From contig JAFXAU010000023.1 of the NCBI GenBank assembly GCA_017516865.1, forward strand, positions 99,309-163,308: a DNA stretch of 64,000 nucleotides, written 5' to 3'. A program made the position numbers and the translations under genes. The first letter of the stretch is position 1; each line of letters starts with the position of its first letter. Positions 50,011-59,844 of the stretch are shown piece by piece. This DNA is from Bacteroidales bacterium. Its GTDB lineage: Bacteria; Bacteroidota; Bacteroidia; Bacteroidales; UBA1715. The notes beneath the pieces were generated by a model, which saw only the letters and a program-made list of their open reading frames with translations, did not search any database and was not told where the DNA came from.

Positions 50011-51060
50011 CTATTTTTTGCTGTTCTTGACAATGTATTTGCAAATTTTATTGATTAACGACGGTCCTTCGTATATAAATCCGGTATAAATTTGCACTAA
50101 ACTTGCTCCTGCCTCCAATTTTTCGTACGCATCTTCGGGCGACATGACCCCTCCAACTCCAATAATTGGAAACGCACCATGAGATTTTTCGTGCACATAA
50201 CGGATAACTTCTGTCGACAAGTTTGTTTCGGGTGCACCACTAAGTCCGCCGTTGCCAATTGACTGAATATATTCTGCATCATACGACAGACCATTTCTTG
50301 TAGTTGTTGTGTTTGTAGCAACAACACCGGCTATTTTTGTAGAAACAACTATGTCAATCACGTCGTCGAGCTGTTCGTGTGTCAAATCTGGAGCTATTTT
50401 CAGCAAAATCGGTTTTGGACGATTTTTTTCTTCGTTCGCCTCAACCAACGCTTTCACTATTCTCGTCAACGGCTCTTTTTCCTGCAATTCACGTAGATTA
50501 GGCTGATTCGGACAACTAACATTCACTACGAAATAATCAACATAATCAAATAATGTATTGAATCCCAACACATAATCGCGAATTGCGTCCTCGTTCGGCG
50601 TCACTTCGTTTTTTCCAATATTTCCACCTATAATAATATTTGTATGGCGTTTTTTTAGATTTTTCACCATTTCTTCCACACCATAATTATTAAAGCCCAT
50701 TCTATTGATCAGAGCCTTGTCCTTTGGAAGACGGAACAAACGCGGTTTCGGATTCCCTATTTGCGGACGTGGAGTAACCGTTCCGACTTCGACAAACGAA
50801 AACCCCATTGCCCCTAATATTTCGAAAGCCTGCGCATTTTTATCCAATCCAGCTGCCAACCCTACCGGATGTGGAAACTTAATGCCAAACACTTCTCGCT
50901 CCAAAGCCTTATCTGGCTTAATACGAAAATGCCATTCAAGATAATTTTGAACAAACGGCATCTTTCCTAAAAAAGACAACCATTTTATTGTAAAATTATG
51001 GATTGTTTCTGGGTTGAATAAAAATAATATCGGCCGACAAACCGAGGAATAAAAAGACAT
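50011..51060 (-). CDS. pyrD: Dihydroorotate dehydrogenase (quinone), class 2
   Basis: The 349-aa enzyme oxidises dihydroorotate and passes electrons to quinone. The N-terminal membrane-association segment ([25 protein letters not shown]) marks the class 2 form. FMN-barrel motifs follow: [36 protein letters not shown], the catalytic Ser region [15 protein letters not shown], and [15 protein letters not shown]. It lies far from pyrBI here, with its own promoter box TATCTTTG (51081-51088). Confidence 0.96.
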   Translation of the reverse strand: MSFYSSVCRPILFLFNPETIHNFTIKWLSFLGKMPFVQNYLEWHFRIKPDKALEREVFGIKFPHPVGLAAGLDKNAQAFEILGAMGFSFVEVGTVTPRPQIGNPKPRLFRLPKDKALINRMGFNNYGVEEMVKNLKKRHTNIIIGGNIGKNEVTPNEDAIRDYVLGFNTLFDYVDYFVVNVSCPNQPNLRELQEKEPLTRIVKALVEANEEKNRPKPILLKIAPDLTHEQLDDVIDIVVSTKIAGVVATNTTTTRNGLSYDAEYIQSIGNGGLSGAPETNLSTEVIRYVHEKSHGAFPIIGVGGVMSPEDAYEKLEAGASLVQIYTGFIYEGPSLINKICKYIVKNSKK

Positions 51061-51080
51061 ATCTCTGTAATAATTTTAGT

Positions 51081-51088
51081 CAAAGATA
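51081..51088 (-). promoter_or_regulatory. Promoter -7 element for pyrD
   Basis: Minus-strand TATCTTTG (TAnnTTTG) ends 20 bp before the pyrD ATG. Confidence 0.5.
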
Positions 51089-51214
51089 TACAAATAACTA
51101 ATATCAACCAAAAAATGTAACATTTTCGACATTGCACAGAAACATCAAAAGTATTTCTTCAATTATGGTTTGATATTATTTTATCACTTTTTTCGTAAAA
51201 TCAATATAATTTTA

Positions 51215-51222
51215 TATTTTTG
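51215..51222 (+). promoter_or_regulatory. Promoter -7 element for nadE
   Basis: TATTTTTG (TAnnTTTG) ends 53 bp before the nadE ATG at 51276. Confidence 0.45.
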
Positions 51223-51275
51223 ACAGCGTAATTCATTATAAATTGTAATTTATCGACAGATTAATACTTCGTAAT

Positions 51276-52823
51276 ATGAAAATAGCGATTGTACAACAAA
51301 ATTATACAGTGGGCGATTTTGGTAAAAACGCCACAAAAATCAGCAAGGCAATTTTCGACGCACGTCAGCAAAACGCCGATTTGATTGTGTTTCCCGAAAT
51401 GAGCGTTTGCGGTTCTTTTCCAAAAGATTTGCTAAAAATCGAAGATTTTGAAGAAACGACAATGCAAACTCTACAACGCATTGCTACTGAATCTTTTGGG
51501 ACTGCGGTTCTCATCGGTTGCCCGACATATTGCGAAGACGAAAAAGAGACAAAACTCTATAACTCAGCAATTTTAATTGAAAATGGCGTTATAACCCGAC
51601 GATTCAACAAAAAAAATCTGTCGCTGACAGAATCAAAATATTTTTTGACCGACAAAGAGAAAAATGTTTTTGAATGGAAAAATCAGAAAATAGCCGTATG
51701 CGTCGGTGACGATTGCCCCGATAACGATGAAAAAATCACGTTGGCAATCAACATTACCTGCCGTCGTTTCAAGCATAAATCAAAAAAAGACTTTAAACAA
51801 TTTTCAGATTGTCACTACCCTGTTTTGTCCGTCAATCAAATTGGCGGAAACACCGACTGCATCTACGAAGGAAACTCTTTCATTTTGAATTCCGAAGGTA
51901 AACTGATAGTCAATCTTCCCTATTTTAAAGAAGATTTCTTCATCTTTGACACAGAAAAGGATTATGAACCTATAGATAATCAAGATGTTGACACCACCGC
52001 ACTGCTACATGATGCGTTGATATTGGGGATACAAGATTATTTTCAGAAAAACGGCTTCAAAACAGCAACGCTTGGGCTTTCGGGCGGTATCGATTCCGCA
52101 GTGGTTGTCGCATTGGCAGCTGAGGCTCTTGGGAGCGAAAATATCAGAGTTCTACTGCTTCCATCGGAATATTCAACATCACATTCCATTACCGATGCCG
52201 AGGGATTGGCACAAAATCTATCTATACAATATGACATTGTGCCAATAAAAGATATTTACAATACTGCACTAAAAAGCCTGTCGCCATTGTTCGGTGACAT
52301 GCCTTTTTCCGTTGCCGAAGAAAATCTACAGGCTCGAATCCGTGGTCTGTTACTCATGGCGGTCAGCAATAAATTTGGGAATATTTTACTGAATACATCT
52401 AACAAAAGTGAAGTGGCTGTCGGTTACGGCACATTGTATGGCGACACAAACGGAAGTATTTCCGTGCTTGGCGACGTGTATAAAACCGACGTGTTTAATC
52501 TTGCGCGCTATATCAATCGCGACCACGAAATAATTCCTATAAACACAATTATTAAACCACCATCTGCCGAACTACATCCAGGACAACAAGACTCCGATTC
52601 TCTTCCTGATTACGACACTTTGGACAAAATTTTGTTTGAATACATAGAAAATGAAAAAGACGAAAATGCATTGCTTCAAATGGGATTTGATAAATCCATT
52701 ATTGAAAAAACACTTCGTCTGGTAAAACGGTGTGAATTTAAACGAGTCCAACTCTGTCCTGCTTTGGCTGTTTCAATCAAACCATTTTATGAAAGAGAAA
52801 TTCCATTGATTTCGAAATTCTAA
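51276..52823 (+). CDS. nadE: NAD+ synthetase with degenerate glutaminase domain
   Basis: NadE amidates deamido-NAD. The C-terminal synthetase domain is intact: PP-loop LGLSGGIDSA, LLPSEYSTSHS, NKSEVAVGYGTLYGD and the KPPSAEL strand. The N-terminal nitrilase-type glutaminase domain keeps Glu41 (FPEMSVCG) and the Lys112/113 region, but the nucleophile segment reads KIAVCVGDD, so Gly144 stands where the family has Cys of CED, and the NxAASP loop is INITCRRFK. It is therefore predicted to use free ammonia or ammonia from another source. It has its own promoter and stands alone. Confidence 0.88.
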   Translation: MKIAIVQQNYTVGDFGKNATKISKAIFDARQQNADLIVFPEMSVCGSFPKDLLKIEDFEETTMQTLQRIATESFGTAVLIGCPTYCEDEKETKLYNSAILIENGVITRRFNKKNLSLTESKYFLTDKEKNVFEWKNQKIAVCVGDDCPDNDEKITLAINITCRRFKHKSKKDFKQFSDCHYPVLSVNQIGGNTDCIYEGNSFILNSEGKLIVNLPYFKEDFFIFDTEKDYEPIDNQDVDTTALLHDALILGIQDYFQKNGFKTATLGLSGGIDSAVVVALAAEALGSENIRVLLLPSEYSTSHSITDAEGLAQNLSIQYDIVPIKDIYNTALKSLSPLFGDMPFSVAEENLQARIRGLLLMAVSNKFGNILLNTSNKSEVAVGYGTLYGDTNGSISVLGDVYKTDVFNLARYINRDHEIIPINTIIKPPSAELHPGQQDSDSLPDYDTLDKILFEYIENEKDENALLQMGFDKSIIEKTLRLVKRCEFKRVQLCPALAVSIKPFYEREIPLISKF

Positions 52824-52900
52824 ATTTAGTAGACAATTTTTAGTTTATATTTAGTGAATATGTTTTTCACGCACATATTCACGCCACCGACTGAAAATCA

Positions 52901-52908
52901 TATTTTTG
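52901..52908 (+). promoter_or_regulatory. Promoter -7 element for SSS-lrgAB
   Basis: TATTTTTG (TAnnTTTG) ends 16 bp before the ATG at 52925. Confidence 0.5.
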
Positions 52909-52924
52909 CACAAATTACAAGAAT

Positions 52925-54394
52925 ATGAATCCGTATATTATTGCAGGAATTGTCGTCGGATATTTTGGACTGCTAATTCTCATTTCGCATATTACGTCGA
53001 AACGTGCAAACAACGACACGTTTTTCACTGGAAACCGTAAATCTCCATGGTTCGTGGTTGCTTACGGCATGATTGGTGCTTCGCTTTCGGGCGTTACGTT
53101 CATGTCGGTGCCAGGCTACGTACAAACAACTCAATTCACTTATTTCGGCGTTGTAATCGGTTATCTTTTCGGATATTTGGCAATAGCCCTTGTGCTACTT
53201 CCGCTCTATTATAAATTGAATTTAACATCAATTTACACATACTTAGGAAAACGATTTGGTTCAAATTCGCAAAAAACAGGAGCCTCGTTCTTCATTCTCT
53301 CCCGTCTGCTCGGTTCTGCCTTGCGAATGTATCTGGTAGTCTTTGTATTATATGAGTTTGTGTTTAAATACATTGGCATACCATTCTGGTGTCTTGCATT
53401 ATTCTTTATTCTGCTGATACTTGTGTACACATTCAAGGGAGGCATCAAGACGGTCATTTGGACTGATACGCTTCAAACTACATTCATGTTGCTTTCAACC
53501 ATTGTGACAGCCATATATCTGCTCAAAGAGATGGACATTTCGTTGTTCGACATGCTCCGCGATGCTGCCGATGCAGGCTACACAAAAGTTTATGAAAGCG
53601 ACTGGCGCTCGAACAACTTTTTCTGGAAACAAGTAATTAGCGGTGCTTTTATCACAATTGCAATGACTGGACTTGACCAGGACATGATGCAGAAAAATCT
53701 GACTTGCAAGTCGTTACGGAGTGCACAGAAAAATATGATGAGCTTCAGTTTGTCACTCATTGTGGTGAATTTCTTATTCCTCGCTCTCGGCGTTGCACTT
53801 CTGTTTTATGCAAATCGCACAGGATTTCAGTTGCCGGAAAAATCTGACAGCATTTTTCCTGCCGTTGCCTTTCACCTAAATACATTCACCTGCCTCGTAT
53901 TCGTAATCGGCTTAGTGGCAGCAGGTTATTCAAGTGCCGACGGAACACTCACTGCATTGACGACCACTTTCTGCTTTGATATTCTTGACTTCGGCAAAGA
54001 CAATAAACACAGCGAAGAACAAAAAATGAAAATCCGTAAAATGGTTCATATTGGTTTTGCCGCAGTTTATTTTGCTATCATTATGATTTTCAAACCGTTC
54101 CATAACGATTCGCTCATAAAGACATTATTCGATATTGCCGGTTACACCTATGGTCCGCTTCTTGGATTGTTCTGTTTCGGACTATTCATAAAAAACAGAC
54201 AACCAAACGACAAATTCGTTCCCTTTATTGCAATTCTCTCGCCAGTATTAAGTTACATTATCAATATTTATTCCGAAGAACTGTTGTTTGGATATAAGTT
54301 TGGATTTGAGATATTGATACTCAACGGATTACTAACATTTATCGGTCTGCTGCTCTGCAATAAAAAAACAACGCCAGAAACTATTCAACAATGA
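52925..54394 (+). CDS. Sodium/solute symporter, SSS family
   Basis: The 489-aa protein has about thirteen TM helices with the SSS core: GNRKSPWFVVAYGMIGASLSGVTFMSVPGYVQ, YTYLGKRFG, FKGGIKTVIWTDTLQTTFM and GLVAAGYSSADGTLTALTT, which carries Na+-site residues. It imports a small solute with sodium. Its stop overlaps the start of the LrgA-like gene (ATGA), so translation is coupled and the substrate may be a carboxylate related to LrgAB function. Confidence 0.9.
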   Translation: MNPYIIAGIVVGYFGLLILISHITSKRANNDTFFTGNRKSPWFVVAYGMIGASLSGVTFMSVPGYVQTTQFTYFGVVIGYLFGYLAIALVLLPLYYKLNLTSIYTYLGKRFGSNSQKTGASFFILSRLLGSALRMYLVVFVLYEFVFKYIGIPFWCLALFFILLILVYTFKGGIKTVIWTDTLQTTFMLLSTIVTAIYLLKEMDISLFDMLRDAADAGYTKVYESDWRSNNFFWKQVISGAFITIAMTGLDQDMMQKNLTCKSLRSAQKNMMSFSLSLIVVNFLFLALGVALLFYANRTGFQLPEKSDSIFPAVAFHLNTFTCLVFVIGLVAAGYSSADGTLTALTTTFCFDILDFGKDNKHSEEQKMKIRKMVHIGFAAVYFAIIMIFKPFHNDSLIKTLFDIAGYTYGPLLGLFCFGLFIKNRQPNDKFVPFIAILSPVLSYIINIYSEELLFGYKFGFEILILNGLLTFIGLLLCNKKTTPETIQQ

Positions 54395-54738
54395 AAGACG
54401 GACTCAAAGGCATTTTAATAATCCTTGCATATTTAACTGTCGGCAACGGAATCAGTATACTTATCGGACACTTTCTTCCAGGAAATGTCATAGGAATGAT
54501 TCTTTTGTTCATTTCGCTACAGACTGGACTTGTCAAAGAACAGTCTGTCGAAGCCGTTTCAACGTTTCTAACCAAAAACATGACCATACTATTTTTACCT
54601 CCAAGTATTGGTTTAATTGCCTCGTATAAAATATTAGGAGACAATATTATAACGATAATTCTCGCTATTGTTGTAAGCACCATGCTCGTGTTGGCGGTGG
54701 TCGGAAAATTACAAGATAAAATTGGTAAAAATGATTGA
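54391..54738 (+). CDS. lrgA: CidA/LrgA-family membrane protein
   Basis: The 115-aa protein has four TM helices with the LrgA signature (GISILIGHFLPGNVIGMILLFISLQTGLVKEQSVEAVSTFL and FLPPSIGLI). CidA/LrgA proteins are holin-like and, with LrgB, take part in murein turnover and pyruvate movement. Its start overlaps the SSS gene stop and its end overlaps the LrgB gene by 8 bp, so the three genes form a tightly coupled unit. Confidence 0.9.
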   Translation: MKDGLKGILIILAYLTVGNGISILIGHFLPGNVIGMILLFISLQTGLVKEQSVEAVSTFLTKNMTILFLPPSIGLIASYKILGDNIITIILAIVVSTMLVLAVVGKLQDKIGKND

Positions 54739-55420
54739 CGAAATTCTACATAGTGAACCATTTATTTTAGCCATCACGGTGGCAAGTTTCTGGATAGGAA
54801 CTGTCGTCGACGCACGGTTCCACAAGCCGTACACAAGTCCGATTCTGTTGGCCGTTCTCATACTCATTCCCGTCCTGCTATTGCTCGACATCGACTATCC
54901 GACATACGAAAAAAACACCCATCTTATCACATTCCTACTCGGTCCAACTGTAGTTGCTTTGGGTTACATGATGCACAAGCAAGTAGCTGCAATAAAGAAA
55001 AATGCCGTTTCCATACTCATAACCGTATTTATCGGTAGTTTGGTAGGCGTTTTGAGTGTGATTGGAATCTGCAAACTATTTAATGCACCACTTGAAATAA
55101 TGACTGCAATGGAGCCAAAATCAGTGACTATGCCGATTGCTCTCGGCATCTCAGAACGCTCTAACGGATTATTGTCTCTGACAGCCGTCTCAGTCGCAAT
55201 ATGTGGAATTTTTGGAAGCGTAATCGGTCCCTGGCTACTCGATAAACTCAAAATCAAAAGTCCAATAGCCAAAGGTCTTGCAATGGGGTCTGCCGCACAT
55301 GGCGTAGGAACAGGCAGAGCAATGCAGATGGGACAAATTGAAGGTGCCGTGGCAGGTATGGCAATCGGTCTAATGGGAATTTTTACCGCCATAATTATTC
55401 CTATTATAGAATTATTGTAA
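54731..55420 (+). CDS. lrgB: CidB/LrgB-family membrane protein
   Basis: The 229-aa protein (start ATG 54731, MIDEILHSEPF) has about eight TM segments and LrgB signatures: TFLLGPTVVALGYMMHKQ, EPKSVTMPIALGISE and MGSAAHGVGTGRAMQMGQIEGAVAGMAIGLMG. It is the usual partner of LrgA, here in a coupled unit with an SSS symporter. Confidence 0.92.
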   Translation: MIDEILHSEPFILAITVASFWIGTVVDARFHKPYTSPILLAVLILIPVLLLLDIDYPTYEKNTHLITFLLGPTVVALGYMMHKQVAAIKKNAVSILITVFIGSLVGVLSVIGICKLFNAPLEIMTAMEPKSVTMPIALGISERSNGLLSLTAVSVAICGIFGSVIGPWLLDKLKIKSPIAKGLAMGSAAHGVGTGRAMQMGQIEGAVAGMAIGLMGIFTAIIIPIIELL

Positions 55421-55472
55421 ATCAAATAAAATCAATAAAATACAAAATTTATCTAAATAAAAGATTTGCACG

Positions 55473-55994
55473 ATGAACACAAAGAAAAGCATAGTTGAAT
55501 TATTGACCGTAGTGGTAGAATTTTGTTCCACACTTGAATCTGTCGAAAGCATAAACAGAAAATCTTTTATGGAAAAAACGCAGAAATTGCTGTCGCTTTT
55601 ATACATGAAAGCCTCTCTCCTTTCGTCTGATTCAGAAATTGGAGATTATTTCGAACATTTTGTGACAGAAAAAGATTGGGAACTTATACGGCAATCTGTA
55701 GAATCAAAACTCGGCAGCCTCGACAACCGCATTCGCATCACGGAACCCGACAACTACACCAACGGCGACAGCGTAGAGACATATCTTTCGGAATGTTTCG
55801 CCGACATTTACCAAGATGCACGAAATTTTGCAGAACAATGCAAAGACGCTTCCGACGAAGTTCTCGAAACTGCAACCGCAGAATTTATCCTTAACTTTAA
55901 ACTCTACTGGGGTACGCGGGCATTGGCAATATTGACTGAATTTCATTGCATGCTCTATGCCTCGGACACGGAAATAGATAAAGACGAGGATTAG
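55473..55994 (+). CDS. DUF5063-family protein
   Basis: The 173-aa cytoplasmic protein is mostly helical and matches the DUF5063 pattern: KSIVELLTVVVEFCSTLES, FMEKTQKLLSLLYMKASLL, a conserved YLSECFADIYQDARNFAEQ helix and FILNFKLYWGTRALAILTEFHC. Its function is unknown. It follows lrgB by 52 bp and precedes ccsBA, in the same direction. Confidence 0.8.
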   Translation: MNTKKSIVELLTVVVEFCSTLESVESINRKSFMEKTQKLLSLLYMKASLLSSDSEIGDYFEHFVTEKDWELIRQSVESKLGSLDNRIRITEPDNYTNGDSVETYLSECFADIYQDARNFAEQCKDASDEVLETATAEFILNFKLYWGTRALAILTEFHCMLYASDTEIDKDED

Positions 55995-56078
55995 AATTCT
56001 ATAAATACCCATTTTTAGGGATTGTATATCCCCAGATAAATATTTTCTTTGCAGTAAAAAATTACATTTGCGATTGCG

Positions 56079-56086
56079 TATATTTG
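56079..56086 (+). promoter_or_regulatory. Promoter -7 element for ccsBA
   Basis: TATATTTG (TAnnTTTG) ends 28 bp before the ATG at 56115. Confidence 0.5.
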
Positions 56087-56114
56087 TACGTACCAAATTG
56101 TACATATTTAAATA

Positions 56115-58175
56115 ATGAAACGATTCCTTATCGTCGCATATATATTGATTATCACGTTGTTGGCGACGACAACGTTTGCGGAGGCTCGTTGGGGTACGCC
56201 GTTCATAAAGGCATTTTGCTACGAATCGCCGTGGTTCTTTGCATGTTGGACTGTTTTAGGAATTGTAGGTCTGTTGTACATGTTCCGTCGAAAATTATGG
56301 CAAAAACCAGCGACGTTTTTGCTCCACATTTCGTTCGTGGTCATGCTAATTGGAGCTGGAATCACGTGGACGTTCGGCGAACGGGGAATTATGCACATAA
56401 ATAAAGGTGAATCGCAACGTTTCTTTTTGAAAAACGATACAATACGTGCAGAATTACCGTTTTCCATTGAACTACAACAATTTACCATTTCTTATTATCC
56501 CGGAACAACCGCCCCTGCCGATTACGTGAGTTCGGTTGTTGTCCACGATGCCGACAGCACACAAACCAACGGCAAAATTTCTATGAACAATGTGCTTTCG
56601 CACAAAGGCTATCGGTTTTATCAGACTTCATACGACGAAAATCTTGCCGGCACATGGCTCAGCATAAACCACGACCCGATTGGCATTGGTGTCACTTACA
56701 CGGGATATTTGCTGATGGCGCTCTCGATGATTTTTTTGCTGTTTTCTAAAAAAAGTGGCTTCCGAAAATTACTGAAACACCCTGCTTTACAAAAGACAAC
56801 ATCTTGTTTCTTACTGATTTTCATATCTTTATGCGGAAAAACTGTTTCGGCACAGGAAATGGTAACGACAAAACCGATATGGGAAAAGGTGTACGCCGAT
56901 TCTGCTTCGTCGATGCAAGTGCTGTACCACGACAGAATTGTGCCGTTCAATACGCTGGCACGTGATTTTACGTTGAAATTGTATGGCAAGCCAAGCTACA
57001 AAGGTCTGACGGCGGAACAAGTTGTAGGAAGTTGGTTGCTCTTCCCCGACACGTGGAAAAACGAACCGATGATTCTTGTGAAAAATGAAGAATTGCAGTC
57101 TTACCTCGGCATACAAGGAAAATTCGCTAAGTACACCGACTTTTTTGACGAACAAAACCAATACAAACTTCGTGAGCTTTGGCAGTCGGTACAAACTGAA
57201 AGCCGTTCACCGTTGCGGAAAGCCGTGGTTGAAGCGGACGAAAAAATAGCGTTGATAACAATGCTGCAACAAGGAACTTTAATTCGTCAACTGCCCGACG
57301 ATGGTTCCGTTAAACCTTTGAGCAACACGAAGATACAAGCTGAATTATTCTACAACAAAGTTCCGTTCACCAAAATCCTTTTTATGGTAAACCTCACGAT
57401 AGGATTTTTGTCGCTCTTTTGGCTGCTCAACCAAATAGTTCGCAATAATTTCACTCAAAAATCAAACATGGAATTACTGCTTAAAATCCTGATTCTATGC
57501 GCATTACTATTCCATACAATTGGTGTTTTTCTGCATGGTTACATCAGCGGCAGGATTCCGATGAGCAATGGCTACGAAACAATGATGTTTGTGGCGTGGT
57601 GCGTCTTGCTTGTAGCAGTTTTGCTACGCAATAAATCGGCATTTATAGTTCCGTTCGGATTTCTGCTTTCTGGATTTATTTTGTTGGTGGCTTGGCTTGG
57701 ACAAAAAAATCCGCAAATCACGCCAATGATGCCCGTTTTGCATTCCCCCATATTAAGTATTCACGTCTCTGTGTTGATGATGGCGTATGCGTTGTATGGA
57801 TTCATTACCTTGAACGCATGTATCGCATTATTTCTCCACGCAAAAGACAAAGATAGTCATGCCGAAACCATAGAAACTCTCACGGTTTTGAGCAAATTGA
57901 TGCTCTATCCCGCAACTTTTTTAATGGGTATAGGAATATTTATTGGTGCCGTGTGGGCAAACATTTCGTGGGGGACCTACTGGTCGTGGGACCCGAAAGA
58001 AACGTGGGCGTTGATTACATTTTTGGTCTATGCCGCCGCATTCCACACGGAATCCGTTCCAAAGTTCAACAAAACCGTATTCTTCCACGTTTTTGTGCTA
58101 ATTGCCTTTCTCACCGTTTTGATGACATATTTTGGAGTAAACAATCTGCTTGGAGGCATGCATTCGTATAAATAA
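56115..58175 (+). CDS. Fused cytochrome c biogenesis protein (ResB-CcsA)
   Basis: The 686-aa membrane protein joins a truncated ResB-like N-terminal half (signal/TM1, GERGIMHINKGESQRFFLKN, QLQQFTISYYPGTTAPADYVSSVVV) with a CcsA C-terminal half. The latter has the tryptophan-rich heme motif WGTYWSWDPKETWALITFLVYA and conserved histidines (HSPILSIHVSVLMMAYALYG, FFHVFVLIAFLTVLMTYFGVN). It is a system II haem transporter/synthase attaching haem to c-type cytochromes in the periplasm. Fusion is common in Bacteroidota. No cytochrome gene is adjacent in the window. Confidence 0.93.
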   Translation: MKRFLIVAYILIITLLATTTFAEARWGTPFIKAFCYESPWFFACWTVLGIVGLLYMFRRKLWQKPATFLLHISFVVMLIGAGITWTFGERGIMHINKGESQRFFLKNDTIRAELPFSIELQQFTISYYPGTTAPADYVSSVVVHDADSTQTNGKISMNNVLSHKGYRFYQTSYDENLAGTWLSINHDPIGIGVTYTGYLLMALSMIFLLFSKKSGFRKLLKHPALQKTTSCFLLIFISLCGKTVSAQEMVTTKPIWEKVYADSASSMQVLYHDRIVPFNTLARDFTLKLYGKPSYKGLTAEQVVGSWLLFPDTWKNEPMILVKNEELQSYLGIQGKFAKYTDFFDEQNQYKLRELWQSVQTESRSPLRKAVVEADEKIALITMLQQGTLIRQLPDDGSVKPLSNTKIQAELFYNKVPFTKILFMVNLTIGFLSLFWLLNQIVRNNFTQKSNMELLLKILILCALLFHTIGVFLHGYISGRIPMSNGYETMMFVAWCVLLVAVLLRNKSAFIVPFGFLLSGFILLVAWLGQKNPQITPMMPVLHSPILSIHVSVLMMAYALYGFITLNACIALFLHAKDKDSHAETIETLTVLSKLMLYPATFLMGIGIFIGAVWANISWGTYWSWDPKETWALITFLVYAAAFHTESVPKFNKTVFFHVFVLIAFLTVLMTYFGVNNLLGGMHSYK

Positions 58176-58257
58176 GACTGCACCTCGAAACATAGGCATT
58201 TTAGAGAGTCGGTGAAAGATCAGGAACAAAATGTAATGATAATTCCAACTTTTTCCA

Positions 58258-58265
58258 TACATTTG
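58258..58265 (+). promoter_or_regulatory. Promoter -7 element for the 58295 gene
   Basis: TACATTTG (TAnnTTTG) ends 29 bp before the ATG at 58295. Confidence 0.5.
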
Positions 58266-58294
58266 TAGTCTTACAAAAGAAAACTTAACAACCG

Positions 58295-59800
58295 ATGAAA
58301 CACTTCTACATACTAATTGCATTTTTGCTGGGCGGCTCTACCCTTTTTGCCCAGACCAACTACACCTGTTCGTTTTCAGCCAATGTTGAAATGGACAGCA
58401 TTCAAGTAAAAAATACTGTTTCTGAAGAATCAAAAATGCTGTATTCGCCTGATAATACTATCACTCTGCAACAAAACAAGCAACAAGGAAATGAAGAAAC
58501 TTGTTTCGTCACAACCGACAATGCAAACTTTTTGCAATCACTTGGCGGTAATGCTGTTATGGTAACGCTGACAAGAGAAACGCTCCTTCGTATCACATTG
58601 TATTCTATTGATGGAAAGGCATTTATACACTATTATGAAAAAATGAATGCCGGACAGCATACGTTCCGAATTGGTGCAAATGCGGGCGTGTACGTGTTGG
58701 TGGCATCAACCTCTACTCTATCTGCTTCGGTGAAATTATCGGTGCGTGAGAATGCACCCGTCGGCATCGGTAGAATTGAAGAGATGGCTATCCCCGCTAT
58801 TCTAAAATCAGCCGACGACATCATTACATTTGACGAAGGTGACGAGTTTGAAGTTACGGGATATTACAAAACGCAAACTGATGTGCAAAGCTTCATAATC
58901 ACTGAGAATAAGGAAGTTACATTTTCGTTTATTGAGGAAACGCCTTTGTCTATAAAAGAAAACGGAGCTATAAAAGCGGCTTTTTCGGTCGGAAATGACA
59001 AAAAAATATATTTTTCGCAAGGAAATCTGCAATATCAGGCAAGTACGAACACGTGGCGTTTTGCCGAAAATCAATGGAATTTCGTTGGAAAATGTAAATC
59101 AACCCAATACTATCCCAATCAACCACAAGACACGGGCAATGTATTTGTTGACGGCGTCCGTTGTGAAAATGAAAGCGTTTCCCCCACCTACAATGGCTGG
59201 ATAGACTTGTTCGGCTGGGGCACTTCGGGTTGGGAAAGCGGAGCTAAGGCATATCAACCTTACGATACCAGCACGGAAAAAAACGACTATTACCAAGGTG
59301 GTGCAACAGGCAATTCGGCTAATATTGACTGGGGTGTCCATAATCCTATCTCAAACGGCGGAAACGAAGCGGGACTGTGGCGTTTGCCTACCATTAAGGA
59401 ATGGGAATATCTTTTGGTTAGTCGTCCCAACTATAGTGAAAAGAGGGGTGCGGCAACAGTTAACGGCGTAAAGGGGCTTATTCTCCTACCCGACGATTGG
59501 ACATTGCCAGAGGGGCTTACGTTTAAAAGTGGAATGAATAATAATGATTTCAGAAATTGTAAATATACCGCCGAGGAATGGACAAAAATGGAAGAAAACG
59601 GAGCAGTATTTCTGCCTCTTGCAGGTTACCGCCGCGGGATAAGCGTCATTCGGAATAATGGAATGTATTTTTCCGCTTCGTATTCCGAATACGGCATTGA
59701 ACATGTGAAGTTCAGCGAAACAATCATAAAAATTGTAGCGAGTTTCTCATCGCCGGAAATTGCAATTTCAGTACGATTGGTAAAAGATGTGGAAGAATAA
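58295..59800 (+). CDS. Surface protein with FISUMP-like module (copy 3)
   Basis: The 501-aa secreted protein has a signal peptide (STLFAQTN). A middle region (about residues 20-215) contains a segment ITLYSIDGKAFIHYYEKMNAGQHTFRIGANAGVYVLVAST that looks like a T9SS sorting-domain fold placed internally. The C-terminal four-copy module (FSVGNDKKIYFSQGNLQYQA, IDLFGWGTSGW, VNGVKGLILLPDDWT, GAVFLPLAGYR, SVRLVKDV) follows. The YWSS-type aromatic strand seen in the other copies is degraded here (MYFSASYSE). A strong terminator follows. Confidence 0.75.
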   Translation: MKHFYILIAFLLGGSTLFAQTNYTCSFSANVEMDSIQVKNTVSEESKMLYSPDNTITLQQNKQQGNEETCFVTTDNANFLQSLGGNAVMVTLTRETLLRITLYSIDGKAFIHYYEKMNAGQHTFRIGANAGVYVLVASTSTLSASVKLSVRENAPVGIGRIEEMAIPAILKSADDIITFDEGDEFEVTGYYKTQTDVQSFIITENKEVTFSFIEETPLSIKENGAIKAAFSVGNDKKIYFSQGNLQYQASTNTWRFAENQWNFVGKCKSTQYYPNQPQDTGNVFVDGVRCENESVSPTYNGWIDLFGWGTSGWESGAKAYQPYDTSTEKNDYYQGGATGNSANIDWGVHNPISNGGNEAGLWRLPTIKEWEYLLVSRPNYSEKRGAATVNGVKGLILLPDDWTLPEGLTFKSGMNNNDFRNCKYTAEEWTKMEENGAVFLPLAGYRRGISVIRNNGMYFSASYSEYGIEHVKFSETIIKIVASFSSPEIAISVRLVKDVEE

Positions 59801-59828
59801 AGGCGACCCGAAAGAGTCGCCTTTTTTT
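59799..59828 (+). terminator. Intrinsic terminator after the 58295 gene
   Basis: Stem AAAGGCGAC/GTCGCCTTT (8-nt loop) with seven T residues; the first arm overlaps the TAA stop. Confidence 0.9.
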
Positions 59829-59844
59829 ATGTAAGAAGTTTTAG

